This document shows positions 46,326 to 54,847 of a stretch of 64,000 nucleotides of DNA, piece by piece. The translations under genes and the position numbers were made by a program. Source of the stretch: Bacteroidota bacterium. Lineage in GTDB: Bacteria; Bacteroidota; Rhodothermia; Rhodothermales; Bin80. How positions within the stretch are numbered: the first letter of the stretch is position 1; each line of letters opens with the position of its first letter. The stretch spans positions 20,508 to 84,507 of the forward strand of contig JAPOUL010000123.1 in the NCBI GenBank assembly GCA_026708685.1, written 5' to 3'. A model generated the notes under the pieces. It had not been told where the DNA came from. It did not search any database and worked only from the letters and a program-made list of their open reading frames with translations.

Positions 46326-46430
46326 GCCTTTTGCAAAACTTCCCAGTCAACCCTAAAAAATATGTCACAGGTGCTTCAGAACGATATTTCTACGAAAACG
46401 TGTAGGTTTTGCAAAAGCCTCCCATGTTAA
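46326..46430. mobile_element. MITE-like inverted repeat element, ~105 bp
   Basis: GTGCCTTTTGCAAAACTTCC on the left and, on the minus strand, GGGAGGCTTTTGCAAAACCT on the right form imperfect terminal inverted repeats around ~65 bases of non-coding DNA. The TTTTGCAAAA core recurs at 12681 and 24621. A non-autonomous transposon is the simplest reading. Coding relics flank it on both sides. Confidence 0.5.
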
Positions 46431-46557
46431 TTTTTCAAAATCCCATAGTTTAGGAAGGATTTTCCACCACCACTATATCGCCCCATCAAGTAGTCCAGTA
46501 AGCCCCTATTGTTTCTTGCCTCAGGTATATAATTCCCCTCGAAATACAGATGATCCG
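46427..46557 (-). other. Protein-like open frame after the glycosyltransferase stop
   Basis: In another frame than the glycosyltransferase, the minus strand stays open through its 3' end and beyond, for 43 codons past the stop: ADHLYFEGNYIPEARNNRGL, then LDYLMGRYSGGGKSFLNYGI and a TAA. The composition is that of a real protein. It could be the relic of a gene cut by the MITE-like element, or a longer glycosyltransferase C-terminus exposed by a frameshift. Confidence 0.35.
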
Positions 46558-47676
46558 CTATGATGCGCTGTCGGATGACGCTCTGGAGACAACCATCTCT
46601 AGTTCCCTTACGTACATCTCATCCGCTTTGCCGATCCACTGACGCAGTTCGGTAGCATCATAGTCGTAAGTACGAACGAATTCCAGAAGTGGCGTGAGGT
46701 TGAGATCACTGGTCTGGATCGCCGCTCCAACTCTTGTTCCGTCAATCCCGTTGCAGTGCTGTTCAAAATGCCGATGAAGAGGGTTGAGCATCAACGGTTT
46801 GCGTAAATACATTGCCTCTGCCATGCTTTCAAAGCCTGAGGTCGTGACTACTCCCTGACATTGAGCCATCATTTCAAGGAAACGAGTGGAATGAAGGCGG
46901 TGGAAGGTGAGATTTTTACTGTAATGGGTCACTTCATCGGCTTGATCATTGTTCCAAAAGCAGTGAAGTCGGTGCGCGGGGTTCTGCTGATGCCATGCAA
47001 TTAAGTCCTTGCTAAGGCTGTGATGATACAGGTAAATAACATAATAGGGCTCCGAAACATCATCGGGTAAATCAAACAGTTCCTGCCGAAGGAGGGGAGG
47101 CATCACCACTACCTTTTTGTCTGGAAGAGGTGGAGCATCATACAATGAGAGTGCAAATCTACATTCTGCTCCCAAACCAGTCAGGCGGGTAAAAGTCAGG
47201 GTTGATATTTTTTGCACTTCAAAGCCTGTCGGAAATTGATACTCAGGATGCAAAAACATAAACTGGTGCCCAACTGCAACCATGGGAATTTTAGGACGTT
47301 CCCGTAACATAAAGAATCCAGCGAGTGGCTCAAAAAAATTCACGATCACATCGGGCTTTTCCGACTGGAGCAATTCACTCAGGATGGCAAAACTGCGATT
47401 GAATTCATTCAGGCGAAAGCTGTTATTGACTAGCGTACGTCCCCAATCAATGCTCCGTGTTTCCTGATTGACAAAAAAATGTCCGCTGGGCACCTCAACC
47501 ACCGGGGACTGCAAACACTCTTCAAAATAGGAGGGAATTTCATGTCCACCTTTACTCACGACAGATTTACACACCGAATGGCCAGCATTGCGGAGAATGG
47601 AAGCAAGAGACAGTGCTTGCGTCAGATGACCGCGTCCCTCCCCCTGAACAATAAAGAGCACTCTTAATTTAGGCAT
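46558..47676 (-). CDS. MJ1255/VC2487-like glycosyltransferase (GT28-type fold)
   Basis: Probable sugar transferase of the GT-B fold. The N-terminal nucleotide-fold start LRVLFIVQGEGRGHLTQALS is the signature of this group. The C-terminal half has GVVTTSGFESMAEAMYLRKP, the donor-binding region. 372 residues, no membrane segment. It overlaps the LpxH-like phosphoesterase by 8 bases, a pairing known in many bacteria that suggests work on a lipid-linked saccharide in the envelope. Donor and acceptor are unknown. Confidence 0.82.
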   Translation of the reverse strand: MPKLRVLFIVQGEGRGHLTQALSLASILRNAGHSVCKSVVSKGGHEIPSYFEECLQSPVVEVPSGHFFVNQETRSIDWGRTLVNNSFRLNEFNRSFAILSELLQSEKPDVIVNFFEPLAGFFMLRERPKIPMVAVGHQFMFLHPEYQFPTGFEVQKISTLTFTRLTGLGAECRFALSLYDAPPLPDKKVVVMPPLLRQELFDLPDDVSEPYYVIYLYHHSLSKDLIAWHQQNPAHRLHCFWNNDQADEVTHYSKNLTFHRLHSTRFLEMMAQCQGVVTTSGFESMAEAMYLRKPLMLNPLHRHFEQHCNGIDGTRVGAAIQTSDLNLTPLLEFVRTYDYDATELRQWIGKADEMYVRELEMVVSRASSDSAS

Positions 47677-48505
47677 CTTCGTTTTCGTTTACAGAGATAG
47701 ATCTGGAGTTCTGATTTGGGTCTGAAATGCTATTCTCCCACCGAGTCAGCAGGGGCTGATGGTCCATCGTTACCCAATTCAGCAGTTCTATGCGTCCATC
47801 AGAGTGTTCTACAAGGGCAGTACAACTTTCTATCCAATCACCACAGTTTGCATAAAGAATGGACTGGACTTGACGAATTTCTGCACGATGAATATGTCCA
47901 CAGACCACTCCATCAGCGTTTTTTTGTCTAGCGACTTCAATCATAGCATTTTCGAAATTTGCAATAGCCAGAACAGCACGTTTGGTTGTATGCTTCAAAT
48001 AGGCTGAGAGAGACCAGTAGGGCATCCCAAACCATCGTCGAGTACGATTAAGCCCACGATTAAGGAGCAAGAGCACACTGTATGCTTTGGATCCCAAAAC
48101 GGAAATCCATTTCGCATGCTGGAGCATTCCATCAAATTGATCGCCATGCAAGACCAATAATTTCCTGCCATCAGCAGTCTCATGGATGGCTTCATTCATG
48201 ACATGAATGCGCCCAAGACACAGGCCAAGATAATCACGTACAAACTCATCATGGTTGCCGGGCAAATATATAACACGTGTTCCTTTTCGCGCCTTTCGCA
48301 AGATTTTCTGAATGACATCATTGTGAGACTGTCTCCAATGCCATGACCGAGACAATGCCCAACCATCAAGGATGTCTCCGACAAGAAAGAGGGTGTCACT
48401 TTCATTATGCCGAAGAAAATCCAATAAGTAATCCACCATAGCATCCTTCGTACCAAGATGAAAATCCGACAGCCAGATCGTACGATAGTGCTTTACCTCA
48501 GCCAT
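47669..48505 (-). CDS. LpxH-like metallophosphoesterase (UDP-2,3-diacylglucosamine diphosphatase family)
   Basis: Calcineurin-fold hydrolase near LpxH, which splits UDP-2,3-diacylglucosamine in lipid A synthesis. Metal motifs: WLSDFHLGTKD, LVGDILDGW, LPGNHDEFV, VLHGDQFD and VCGHIHRAE. The start at 48505 (MAEVKHYRTIWLSD) aligns with the family. A frame open to 48532 adds nine residues. The overlap with the glycosyltransferase implies one operon. The longer C-terminus and the glycosyltransferase partner fit the LpxH-like paralogue group rather than LpxH itself, so the substrate is open. Confidence 0.82.
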   Translation of the reverse strand: MAEVKHYRTIWLSDFHLGTKDAMVDYLLDFLRHNESDTLFLVGDILDGWALSRSWHWRQSHNDVIQKILRKARKGTRVIYLPGNHDEFVRDYLGLCLGRIHVMNEAIHETADGRKLLVLHGDQFDGMLQHAKWISVLGSKAYSVLLLLNRGLNRTRRWFGMPYWSLSAYLKHTTKRAVLAIANFENAMIEVARQKNADGVVCGHIHRAEIRQVQSILYANCGDWIESCTALVEHSDGRIELLNWVTMDHQPLLTRWENSISDPNQNSRSISVNENEDA

Positions 48506-48566
48506 GGTGCCAACATGAGTTGTCGGGAGCATACCAGAGGAATAATTGATGATCCATCAAGAAACC

Positions 48567-48917
48567 CTAAACGCTCTCATTGTCAGAAATGATCGCCATA
48601 CAAAGATCTCTATAGGTGTGCTTGGACGATTTGGAGTCAAAAAGAATCAAAACTCGAGATCCATCTCCAAGAAGTTGCACATAATGTTTGCCCTTCGTTT
48701 TTCCAGTAGTTAGGTGATCCACCTCACAGTATCGGACAATGGTAAGCTGAAGCCCCATTGGGGTACGTGAATAGAGCAATGCTCTAGATGCTGTGTGAAA
48801 AAGGGTTGCTTTACGAGGCTTGGAATTGAGAGCAACATCGCTATGAACCCGTTCCTGATAGAGAATCTCTTCCCCTTTAAGAATTCGTTTCACATAGGAT
48901 TTATTTTTTTTGTCCAT
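48567..48917 (-). CDS. Small PH-like domain protein
   Basis: 116 residues, predicted mostly beta strands with a C-terminal helix (KHTYRDLCMAI). The pattern GEEILYQERVHSDV, TLFHTASRALLYSR and YCEVDHLTTGK resembles bacterial pleckstrin-homology folds, in which a protein-output (fluorescence-like) turn is followed by a basic stretch. No signal peptide. It precedes the phosphoesterase gene on the same strand by about 60 bases and may be co-transcribed. Function unknown. Confidence 0.6.
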   Translation of the reverse strand: MDKKNKSYVKRILKGEEILYQERVHSDVALNSKPRKATLFHTASRALLYSRTPMGLQLTIVRYCEVDHLTTGKTKGKHYVQLLGDGSRVLILFDSKSSKHTYRDLCMAIISDNESV

Positions 48918-49192
48918 CGTTGAGAGTCCCCAGTGGGGAGATCATCCAGAGAAATGTAGCACAAAAAAGATCATATGACATGATACATTCTAATTGGTCA
49001 ATTGTGCCAAATATTCAAGTTCATGATGCGGTAGCAGTATTATGTGGGAGAGATGATTACTGAATTTGTTACGAATCCATAGACACTGTGCTTTAAGTTG
49101 CTCTGCCTAATCCAAGGCGGTCAATCAGTGATCAGATCTGAAGTAGAGGTGACAATGCAACATCATTCACTCCATTCAACAGATCAGAGGCA

Positions 49193-49417
49193 TCAATCAG
49201 GATGCCCCTTCGCTTCGTCATCCGAATCTACAGGAACAATGAGACTCGCGATAAGATAGGCAACCACGAAGAGCCCACTCGTCATAACGGCTCCAAGGAT
49301 GACTCCTACACGAAGCCATAGTGCTTCAAAGTTATATCGATGGGCAATACCCCCAAGTAGACCAGAAAAGACTTTATCGGAGGATGAACGCGTCAACTTT
49401 GGTTGATTTGAATTCAT
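49193..49417 (-). CDS. PspC-domain membrane protein, short
   Basis: A PspC domain of about 60 residues: LTRSSSDKVFSGLLGGIAHRY, then one or two membrane helices (LRVGVILGAVMTSGLFVVAYLIASLIV). The family includes phage-shock regulators and general envelope-stress proteins. The start at 49417 (MNSNQPKLTRS) was preferred over 49435. A second PspC gene lies ~230 bases upstream on the same strand. Confidence 0.8.
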   Translation of the reverse strand: MNSNQPKLTRSSSDKVFSGLLGGIAHRYNFEALWLRVGVILGAVMTSGLFVVAYLIASLIVPVDSDDEAKGHPD

Positions 49418-49647
49418 GTTGAATAAGGATGGCAATGATGGGTGAACCCATTAAAATCGCGATGGTTCCTCCATAGAAGAATGTAAAGAACAAGGATCAT
49501 GAGACGGGCATTGATAGCCATCTGATCAGGATTGTATGAATGCATCACATGCTGAAAGTGACTGTATGAGTGAGCTCATTAAATGTTGTCTCACAAAGGA
49601 GATGCCTAGATATGCTGTTTCACGATTGCTGAATGAACCCTATGCAA

Positions 49648-50247
49648 TCAAATCTCATCATCATCGGGCAGGGGCATGAAGATAGCAAACAGAATGTAAG
49701 CAATCAGGGGCACGCTAGCACCCGTAGCAATCAGGGCGACCATAAACAGGACCCTGAATAAAGTCGGATCCATGTTGATCCTTTGTGCTATCCCTCCACA
49801 GACTCCAGCAAGGTATCTTTTCCGGGATTTAGGTGGGAAATTCCATTTGGATTTTTTGGGGAAATTTGCACGCATATCAGGTGAGTACGTGTAATCCTTT
49901 TTTGATGGAGTTGCGTGGGGTGGACGTGACCTTCCTTTGGATCTAGATCTGCGCTTGCGACGTTTTGGGGATAGTCCAAAAAGCAAAACGAGCAGAATTC
50001 CAACGATCGGAAATAACCAGAATTGATCCGAAAAAAAACTTCCCGGTAGAATTCCAGCTCCCTGCAACATCATGAGCACCGCAGAGGAGACAATCCCGAA
50101 CCCTGCAATGGTGGGAGCGATTCCTGATCGCTTGGAGGATTTTGAAGTGTTCTCAAAGAGCATTTCTTCAAACTCCAAATCTGAAGTCTGGTTTTGCTCA
50201 ACGACGAGATCTTCAAACTTCTCTTTGTCGATGACTTTCTTCGGCAT
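49648..50247 (-). CDS. PspC-domain membrane protein with basic linker
   Basis: 199 residues. An acidic N-terminal part (DLVVEQNQTSDLEFEEMLFE) is followed by two membrane helices (residues ~45-90), a very basic linker (SPKRRKRRSRSKGRSRPP) and a C-terminal PspC domain (RKRYLAGVCGGIAQRINMDP, then a membrane helix and acidic DDDEI end). Likely part of an envelope-stress response. The start overlaps the 3' end of the folate cyclo-ligase gene by 35 bases, so the two are coupled. Confidence 0.8.
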   Translation of the reverse strand: MPKKVIDKEKFEDLVVEQNQTSDLEFEEMLFENTSKSSKRSGIAPTIAGFGIVSSAVLMMLQGAGILPGSFFSDQFWLFPIVGILLVLLFGLSPKRRKRRSRSKGRSRPPHATPSKKDYTYSPDMRANFPKKSKWNFPPKSRKRYLAGVCGGIAQRINMDPTLFRVLFMVALIATGASVPLIAYILFAIFMPLPDDDEI

Positions 50248-50821
50248 TCACTTCGTTGATGACGAGTGTTTTGGAGGGGGTGACAATAAGGTCAACGGGA
50301 ATATCATGAGATTCAGCGGGAATCGTTTGGTGTAGACATGCGTCTGTGGTCAATCCGATTTTAAATGCCTTCAAAGATGTAAACAGCCGGTCATAAAATC
50401 CACCACCATATCCAACTCGATATCCCTGAATATCAAAACCAAGACCTGGCACCAAGACTACATCAATCTCCTGAGAAGCAACGGTAGAGGATACTGATGG
50501 TTCAGAAATACCCCAGCGGTTCACTACGAAATTATGCTCACGGTCAAACTCTCCCCAATGCATACGATTCACAGATACATTCGGTTCAATGATGGGGAGC
50601 AATACCGTAGATCCCCTGGCACGAAGCCAGCAATTAAGCGGTCGGGTATCGATTTCACGGGCACGAAGTTTTGGCCAGTAGGACAGTACATTGGTTGCAT
50701 TGAGAATTTCAGCAATAGAGACAGTTTCAACCAGAATGTTTCTGCATTGCATGCGGTAATCGTCTTCCGTCATATGCTGACGCTTGGATCGACAGAACGC
50801 ACGCAATTCCGACTTGGTCAT
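50213..50821 (-). CDS. 5-formyltetrahydrofolate cyclo-ligase
   Basis: Converts 5-formyl-THF to 5,10-methenyl-THF with ATP. Family blocks: SELRAFCRSKRQHM at the start, VLSYWPKLRAREIDTRPL, VLLPII, DVVLVPGLGFDIQGYRVGYG and the GGGFYDRLF loop that binds the phosphates. The start at 50821 (MTKSELRAF) fits the family. 202 residues. Overlaps the PspC gene at its 3' end. Confidence 0.9.
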   Translation of the reverse strand: MTKSELRAFCRSKRQHMTEDDYRMQCRNILVETVSIAEILNATNVLSYWPKLRAREIDTRPLNCWLRARGSTVLLPIIEPNVSVNRMHWGEFDREHNFVVNRWGISEPSVSSTVASQEIDVVLVPGLGFDIQGYRVGYGGGFYDRLFTSLKAFKIGLTTDACLHQTIPAESHDIPVDLIVTPSKTLVINEVNAEESHRQREV

Positions 50822-51183
50822 TTTGTCTGTCTCAAAAAACAATCAAAGTGTATTACAAATGTACGACAGACTACTCAATGGGTTGCAGATCGGCATCAAC
50901 GAGACCAACCATCATGGTGGTTGCCATCCAACAAGTTCAACAATTGCAGTGAATCATTCTCTCTCCAACCACTCCAGTCTAACATTGCATTCTTGATCTA
51001 AGCAGTGATAAACATTACTATGACGTTAGATCATGCACAGAGTAATCTCCACATCACTCTAACGGTTATGGATCACAGAATAAAACTCTCGGCTAACCCT
51101 GAATGTGATCCATTTGTATTGTAAGTGCGTATAACTATGCTGTCTTCTAAAAATTTGTTTTATTTGTATCCACATCAACCTAA
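50822..51183. other. Divergent promoter region upstream of ffh
   Basis: About 360 bases between the divergent cyclo-ligase and ffh genes. No tRNA or 4.5S RNA core sequence is visible. The stretch before ffh is AT-rich (TTTGTTTTATTTG at ~51160) and lacks a ribosome binding site of the AGGAGG type. Confidence 0.45.
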
Positions 51184-52542
51184 ATGTTTGAAAATCTTTC
51201 ACAACGTTTAGAAAGTACGATCAAGCGTCTTACGGGGCAGGGTCGTATTACCGAGGTCAACATTGCTGAGTCAATGCGTGACATTCGACGTGCTCTGTTG
51301 GAGGCTGATGTCAGTTATCAGGTAGCCAGAGAATTTACGAATCGAGTTCAGGAAGAAGCACTGGGTGATCGTGTACTTCGGTCGGTTGCCCCTGGACAGA
51401 TGATCGTGAAGATTGTCTATGATGAAATCGTTCGCCTTTTTGGGGAGGATACTTCAGAAATCAATTTGGTGAGCAATCCGCCGCCTGCCGTCATTCTCAT
51501 ATCGGGATTACAAGGGTCGGGTAAAACAACATTCTCTGCAAAGCTTGCCTTACATCTTCAATCCAATGGGAGAGTTCCTCTCTTGGTCGCCGCAGATGTG
51601 TATCGCCCCGCAGCTGTCGATCAACTCAAGAAGTTGGGGGAAGAGATTCAAGTTCCTGTTTTCAGTATAGCACAGGAGGATGGAACTGTGGTTCAGGATG
51701 CAGTACGCGTTGCCAAAGAGTCCATCCCCTATGCCCGTCAGCAGGCACGCGATACCGTCATCATTGATACAGCAGGACGATTGCATGTGGACGAACGCAT
51801 GATGACCGAAGTGGCCGACATTAAATCCATCGTTCAACCATCCGAAACCCTGTTTGTGATTGACAGCATGACAGGGCAAGATGCGGTGAAGACAGCCAAG
51901 GAATTTCATTCTCGCCTTGATTTTGACGGGGTTGTCCTGACCAAGCTGGATGGAGATACCCGCGGAGGTGCCGCTCTGTCGGTTCGTTCGGTTGTAGAAA
52001 AACCGATCAAGTTTGCATCCACGGGCGAAAAGATGGATCAGTTGACTCCATTCTATCCCGACAGAATGGCTCGCCGAATTCTTGGAATGGGCGATGTTGT
52101 TTCTCTGGTTGAAAAAGCAGAGCAGCAGTATGATGACGAGCAGAAAGAAATTCTTCGGGAAAAATTCCGTAAGCAGTCCTTTGATCTGCAAGATTTTTAT
52201 GAGCAGATTCAAAAGGTGAGATCCCTCGGTTCCATGTCTGATTTAATCGGAATGATTCCTGGAGTTGGAAAACAATTGAAAGATATGGACCTAGCAGAAT
52301 CAGAGTTTACTAAAACAGAAGCACTGATTCTCAGTATGACTCCATGGGAACGACAGAATCCTCGAGGAATTCGCAGTAGCCGTAAACGTCGAATTGCAGC
52401 GGGTAGTGGTTTAGAAGTGAGAGATGTGAATCAGCTTTTAACTCAGTTTAACCACATGCGTAAAATGATGAAGCGGATGCATTCGAATGTGCAGAAAGGC
52501 AAGCAAATTGACATGTCCGCATTGATGAACGCAATGCGCTAA
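51184..52542 (+). CDS. ffh: Signal recognition particle protein Ffh
   Basis: GTPase that binds signal sequences and 4.5S RNA and delivers nascent membrane proteins to FtsY. N domain (residues 1-90, FENLSQRLESTIKRL). G domain with GLQGSGKTTFSAKLA, DTAGRLHVDERM and TKLDGDTRGGAAL. Methionine-containing M domain at ~300-452 ending in MMKRMHSN...MSALMNAMR. 452 residues, normal. It heads the conserved ffh-rpsP-rimM-trmD-rplS run. Confidence 0.96.
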   Translation: MFENLSQRLESTIKRLTGQGRITEVNIAESMRDIRRALLEADVSYQVAREFTNRVQEEALGDRVLRSVAPGQMIVKIVYDEIVRLFGEDTSEINLVSNPPPAVILISGLQGSGKTTFSAKLALHLQSNGRVPLLVAADVYRPAAVDQLKKLGEEIQVPVFSIAQEDGTVVQDAVRVAKESIPYARQQARDTVIIDTAGRLHVDERMMTEVADIKSIVQPSETLFVIDSMTGQDAVKTAKEFHSRLDFDGVVLTKLDGDTRGGAALSVRSVVEKPIKFASTGEKMDQLTPFYPDRMARRILGMGDVVSLVEKAEQQYDDEQKEILREKFRKQSFDLQDFYEQIQKVRSLGSMSDLIGMIPGVGKQLKDMDLAESEFTKTEALILSMTPWERQNPRGIRSSRKRRIAAGSGLEVRDVNQLLTQFNHMRKMMKRMHSNVQKGKQIDMSALMNAMR

Positions 52543-52570
52543 TACTTCATTCACATTAAATCATAGAAAG

Positions 52571-53194
52571 GTGGCAGTAAAACTCAGATTACGCCGTATG
52601 GGGCGAAAAAAGAAGCCGATTTGGGCCGTGGTCGCTGCAGACTCACGAGCTCCCCGCGATGGCAGGTTTATTGAAGACCTTGGTCGGTATTACCCTCTTG
52701 ATGAGCCTGCGCACGTTGAACTCAACGACGAGCGCATTAAGCATTGGTTGAAGGTCGGTGCCCAACCCACCGATACTGTTCGTAGTCTGCTCAGCCGAAA
52801 GGGCATTCTACTCGGCTTACACATGGAACGCAAAGGAGCCGATCCCGAAGCGATCGAGGCGGCTGTGACCGCCCATCAGAACTATCGCAACGATCAGCTG
52901 ATGTCCGAAACCAAGACGACAACCACAGAGTTGCGCAGGGATGCCATGGAAGCGGAAACCAAAGCAGCTGAAAATCTGGAGGCAGAGCTTCTCGAAAAAC
53001 GTAAAAAAGCCATTGCCGAAGCGGCCGAAAAAAAGGCTCGCAAGAAGGCGGAGCAGGCCGCTGGACAACAGGCAGAAGTCTCAACTGAAGCGTCAAGCGA
53101 AACAGAGAGTCAAGCCTCTGAAGATTCTCTGCAGGATTCTTCCGAGCCAGATCACAAGCAAGAGCCTGAGACTGCTGAATCTACCAACGAGTAG
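52571..53194 (+). CDS. rpsP: 30S ribosomal protein S16 with long charged C-terminal tail
   Basis: The first ~85 residues are canonical S16 (VKLRLRRMGRKKKPIWAVVA, SRAPRDGRFIEDLGRYYP). The remaining ~120 are a Lys/Glu/Ala-rich helix followed by a Ser/Glu-rich acidic tail, an extension common in Bacteroidota. Start codon GTG at 52571 is placed by homology (MAVKLRLRRMG). AGAAAGG lies directly against it without spacer, so this is not a standard Shine-Dalgarno arrangement. 28 bases after ffh. Confidence 0.93.
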   Translation: MAVKLRLRRMGRKKKPIWAVVAADSRAPRDGRFIEDLGRYYPLDEPAHVELNDERIKHWLKVGAQPTDTVRSLLSRKGILLGLHMERKGADPEAIEAAVTAHQNYRNDQLMSETKTTTTELRRDAMEAETKAAENLEAELLEKRKKAIAEAAEKKARKKAEQAAGQQAEVSTEASSETESQASEDSLQDSSEPDHKQEPETAESTNE

Positions 53195-53231
53195 TGGATC
53201 AATTTTCCTTGATGATGCTTATGAATGTGAG

Positions 53232-53771
53232 ATGGAAACGACGTTGTCAGACAAGTTGCTCCAGGTGGGACGGATGACCCGCCCCCATGGTGTGAAGGGT
53301 GAATGTAAAGTCATTCCCGAAAGTGACGATCCTGATCGCATACGCAATCTGAAAAGGATCTGGCTCGGGCGTACCCCTGAATCGTCCGCATCCTACGAGA
53401 TCCTTAGTTCCCGATTACACACGTCCAAACATGGGATCTCGGTATTGATGCAACTCGCTGGAATCCAGAGTGTCAGTGATGTACAGAGACTCAGAAAACC
53501 ACTCGTCTTTGCACATCTTGATGACCTTCCTCCGTTGCATTCTGGTGAGTATTATCTTCATGATCTGATTGGAGTGAACATTCTTAATGAAGATGGAGAG
53601 ATGATAGGAAGCATTAAAGAGATTTGGGAGACAGCAGCACATCCAGTGTATCTCATTGATCGAGACGATCATGAGGATGCACTCATTCCAGCAGTTGATG
53701 AATTCATCGTCTCAAAGGATCTTTATCAACGACAGATGACGATCCGATCCATGGAGGGGCTTATAGACTGA
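53232..53771 (+). CDS. rimM: 16S rRNA processing protein RimM
   Basis: Assembly factor for the 30S head domain that binds S19. N-terminal barrel with LQVGRMTRPHGVKGECKVIP and C-terminal PRC-barrel with GEYYLHDLIGVNILNEDGE, LIPAVDEFI. The start at 53232 (METTLSDKLLQVGRM) is a good fit. The frame is open far upstream because it runs through the rpsP tail in another frame. 179 residues. Confidence 0.93.
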   Translation: METTLSDKLLQVGRMTRPHGVKGECKVIPESDDPDRIRNLKRIWLGRTPESSASYEILSSRLHTSKHGISVLMQLAGIQSVSDVQRLRKPLVFAHLDDLPPLHSGEYYLHDLIGVNILNEDGEMIGSIKEIWETAAHPVYLIDRDDHEDALIPAVDEFIVSKDLYQRQMTIRSMEGLID

Positions 53772-53776
53772 ATACG

Positions 53777-54463
53777 ATGCGAATTGATCTTTTGACTGCC
53801 GTTCCAGATCACCTCAAAAAAGCGCTGGACCTAACGATTCTGCGCCGGATCAAAGGTGAAGCATCGTTGCATATCCATGATCTTCGATCATACTGTGATG
53901 AGCAGGTGCAGCAAATTGACGACTATCCCTATGGTGGTGGGGGTGGCATGGTCCTCAAGCCTGAACCGATCTTTCAATGTATTGAAGCGCTGGGCTCGTC
54001 CCCCGATGAAGTGATTTATCTGAGTCCAGACGGGCAGCCCTTTACGCAAGCAGTGGCCAATACCCTTTCTCTAGATCAACATCTTGTATTTCTGGCTGGA
54101 CACTATAAAGGCGTTGATCACCGTGTGCGAGAGACATTGATTACCCAGGAGATCTCCATTGGAGACTTCGTTGTTAGTGGCGGAGAACTTCCTGCACTGC
54201 TGATCATTGATGCCATCGTTCGGTTAATCCCGAAGGTGCTTGGAGATGCACAATCTGCATTGGAGGATTCATTTCAGGATGGACTTCTTGGTGCTCCAAC
54301 GTATACGCGTCCACCATCGTTTCGCGGGCTTGATGTGCCTGAAGTACTGCGCAGTGGAGATCATCAAAGAATTGCCCAATGGCGAGATGATATTCGTCAA
54401 CAGCGAACCCAGGAGCGGCGCCCGGATCTCTGGAAACTTCACGCCGCACAGGCTCAAACCTGA
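53777..54463 (+). CDS. trmD: tRNA (guanine-N1)-methyltransferase TrmD
   Basis: Makes m1G37 in tRNAs to hold the reading frame. SPOUT-fold knot motifs: IDDYPYGGGGGMVLKPEP, VFLAGHYKGVDHRV, and EISIGDFVVSGGELPALLIID. C-terminal domain ends LDVPEVLRSGDHQRIAQWR. 228 residues, normal. It starts 5 bases after the rimM stop. Confidence 0.96.
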   Translation: MRIDLLTAVPDHLKKALDLTILRRIKGEASLHIHDLRSYCDEQVQQIDDYPYGGGGGMVLKPEPIFQCIEALGSSPDEVIYLSPDGQPFTQAVANTLSLDQHLVFLAGHYKGVDHRVRETLITQEISIGDFVVSGGELPALLIIDAIVRLIPKVLGDAQSALEDSFQDGLLGAPTYTRPPSFRGLDVPEVLRSGDHQRIAQWRDDIRQQRTQERRPDLWKLHAAQAQT

Positions 54464-54478
54464 TCCATAACCATTAAA

Positions 54479-54841
54479 ATGATGTCCAATAACCTTCTTA
54501 ATATCGTAGAGGCTTCGCAGCTACGCCAGGATCCACTCCCAGATTTTAATACTGGTGATACGGTCGCAGTTCATCTGCGTGTCATTGAGGGAGACAAAGA
54601 GCGTATACAGATTTTTCAGGGTACGGTCATTTCGATTCGTGGCAGCGGTTCCAATAAAACCTTTATGGTCCGAAAAATTTCCAGTGGAGTAGGGGTTGAG
54701 CGCGTCTTTCCCTTTCATTCTCCTCGAATTGCCAAGCTGGAAGTCAAACGCCGCGGAAAGGTACGCCGTGCCAAGTTGTATTACTTGCGTGGTCTGCGTG
54801 GAAAAGCCGCTCGGATCAAGGAACGCATGCGAGACTCCTAA
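54479..54841 (+). CDS. rplS: 50S ribosomal protein L19
   Basis: Large-subunit protein at the 30S-50S interface. [53 protein letters not shown], and [20 protein letters not shown] are the standard blocks. 120 residues. It follows trmD closely. Confidence 0.97.
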   Translation: MMSNNLLNIVEASQLRQDPLPDFNTGDTVAVHLRVIEGDKERIQIFQGTVISIRGSGSNKTFMVRKISSGVGVERVFPFHSPRIAKLEVKRRGKVRRAKLYYLRGLRGKAARIKERMRDS

Positions 54842-54847
54842 GTTTTC

